Shown here in pieces: positions 19,054 through 19,435 of a stretch of DNA of 19,435 nucleotides (positions are counted from its first letter, which is position 1; every line of letters starts with the position of its first letter). A program made the position numbers and the translations under genes. The notes under the pieces are model-generated. The model searched no databases. It was not told where the DNA came from and worked only from the letters and a program-made list of their open reading frames with translations. The DNA lies in NCBI RefSeq assembly GCF_000188695.1, contig NW_004754911.1, positions 975,686 through 995,120 on the forward strand, given 5' to 3'. This stretch comes from Salpingoeca rosetta. Lineage: Eukaryota > Opisthokonta > Choanoflagellata > Craspedida > Salpingoecidae.

Positions 19054-19435
19054 CTGTCGATATGATGGTAAGGCGAAGCGAGCGCGTGTCATGCGCATGT
19101 TAGATGCTGTGCTGAGCAACAAGGCAACCACAACGACACTCAAGGGGATCAAGGGGTGCAGATGCAAACACCAAGCGCAAGCAAACAGCTGTGCGTCTGT
19201 ACACGCTCACACAAATACGTACAAGCACAAGCGGACGAGAAACAGCATACATTGCGATAAAACACCTACGCAAGTGCACACGAACACGCACAGAGAGAGA
19301 GACAGAGAGAGACAGAGAGAGACAGAGAGAGACAGAGACAGAGAGAGACAGAGACAGAGAGAGACAGAGAGAGACAGAGAGAGACAGAGACAGAGACAGA
19401 GAGAGGCAGAGAGACGGAGAGATACACACGCACAC
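19054..19435 (-). other. ASPM intron sequence at the window edge
   Basis: These 382 bp lie upstream of the first visible ASPM exon (acceptor catatcgacag). No coding segment is supported in it. Earlier exons, including those for the ASH domain, should be beyond the window. Confidence 0.6.
19284..19412. repeat. (GAGACAGAGA)n satellite-like repeat
   Basis: GAGA and GACAGAGA units alternate in 10-bp and 6-bp steps over about 130 bp, and continue as degenerate GAGA/GACGGAGA to near the window end. On the ASPM sense strand it is a long pyrimidine (TCTCTG) tract. Confidence 0.9.

Noticed and set aside
19100..19435. Coding exon at the right edge (minus-strand frame starting in the GAGACA repeat)
   Set aside because: The frame is Ser/Leu/Cys repeat followed by unrelated sequence, with no ASPM-like residues. 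It is read as intron.
1..19435. tRNA, rRNA, transposable elements or viral insertions
   Set aside because: I saw no tRNA-like cloverleaf, rRNA stretch, reverse transcriptase, transposase or terminal repeats by eye. A covariance-model and repeat-library search would be needed to exclude small ones.

Overview
The window is eukaryotic nuclear DNA, split by many GT-AG introns and saturated with (CA/TG)n, (GTGA)n and (GAGACA)n microsatellites, with one 499-N assembly gap (8937-9435). An ASPM orthologue, a membrane protein with a tyrosine-motif-rich tail, and compact intron-rich genes suggest a unicellular holozoan. My best guess is a choanoflagellate of the Salpingoeca type; this is inference from gene content, not proof.

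Four protein genes can be modelled. Every splice junction proposed here is GT-AG, the phases agree across every junction, and the four coding sums keep frame to a stop. (1) Plus strand, 174-4773, 5' end outside the window: a single-pass membrane protein with an unrecognised extracellular part, a Thr-rich stalk, one transmembrane helix and a long cytoplasmic tail carrying about a dozen YxxI/L/V/M/P motifs, a proline-rich ligand and an acidic run. (2) Minus strand, 5255-6793, intronless: an ABHD17-like alpha/beta serine hydrolase with a complete Ser-Asp-His triad. (3) Minus strand, 7034-10513, five exons: a JmjC (cupin-8 type) 2-oxoglutarate/Fe(II) oxygenase with an N-terminal membrane anchor. 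(4) Minus strand, 10806-19053, eighteen exons, 5' end outside the window: ASPM/abnormal spindle, with two calponin-homology regions, about 28 IQ motifs (about 27 of them in one 2.5-kb exon) and the ARM-like C-terminus.

Gene 1 converges on gene 2, with a (TG)n tract in the 481 bp between their stop codons. Genes 4, 3 and 2 are tandem on the minus strand with 292-bp and 240-bp gaps between coding ends. Nothing shows that the four act in one pathway. They look like unlinked housekeeping, signalling and spindle genes in a compact genome.

The most interesting content is the phosphotyrosine-docking-like tail of gene 1, including an ITAM-like pair and two YxxM motifs with no kinase domain in the window. 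Next are the simple repeats that begin exactly at 5' splice sites, including an about 185-bp (GTGA)n array in which nearly every unit is itself a consensus donor.
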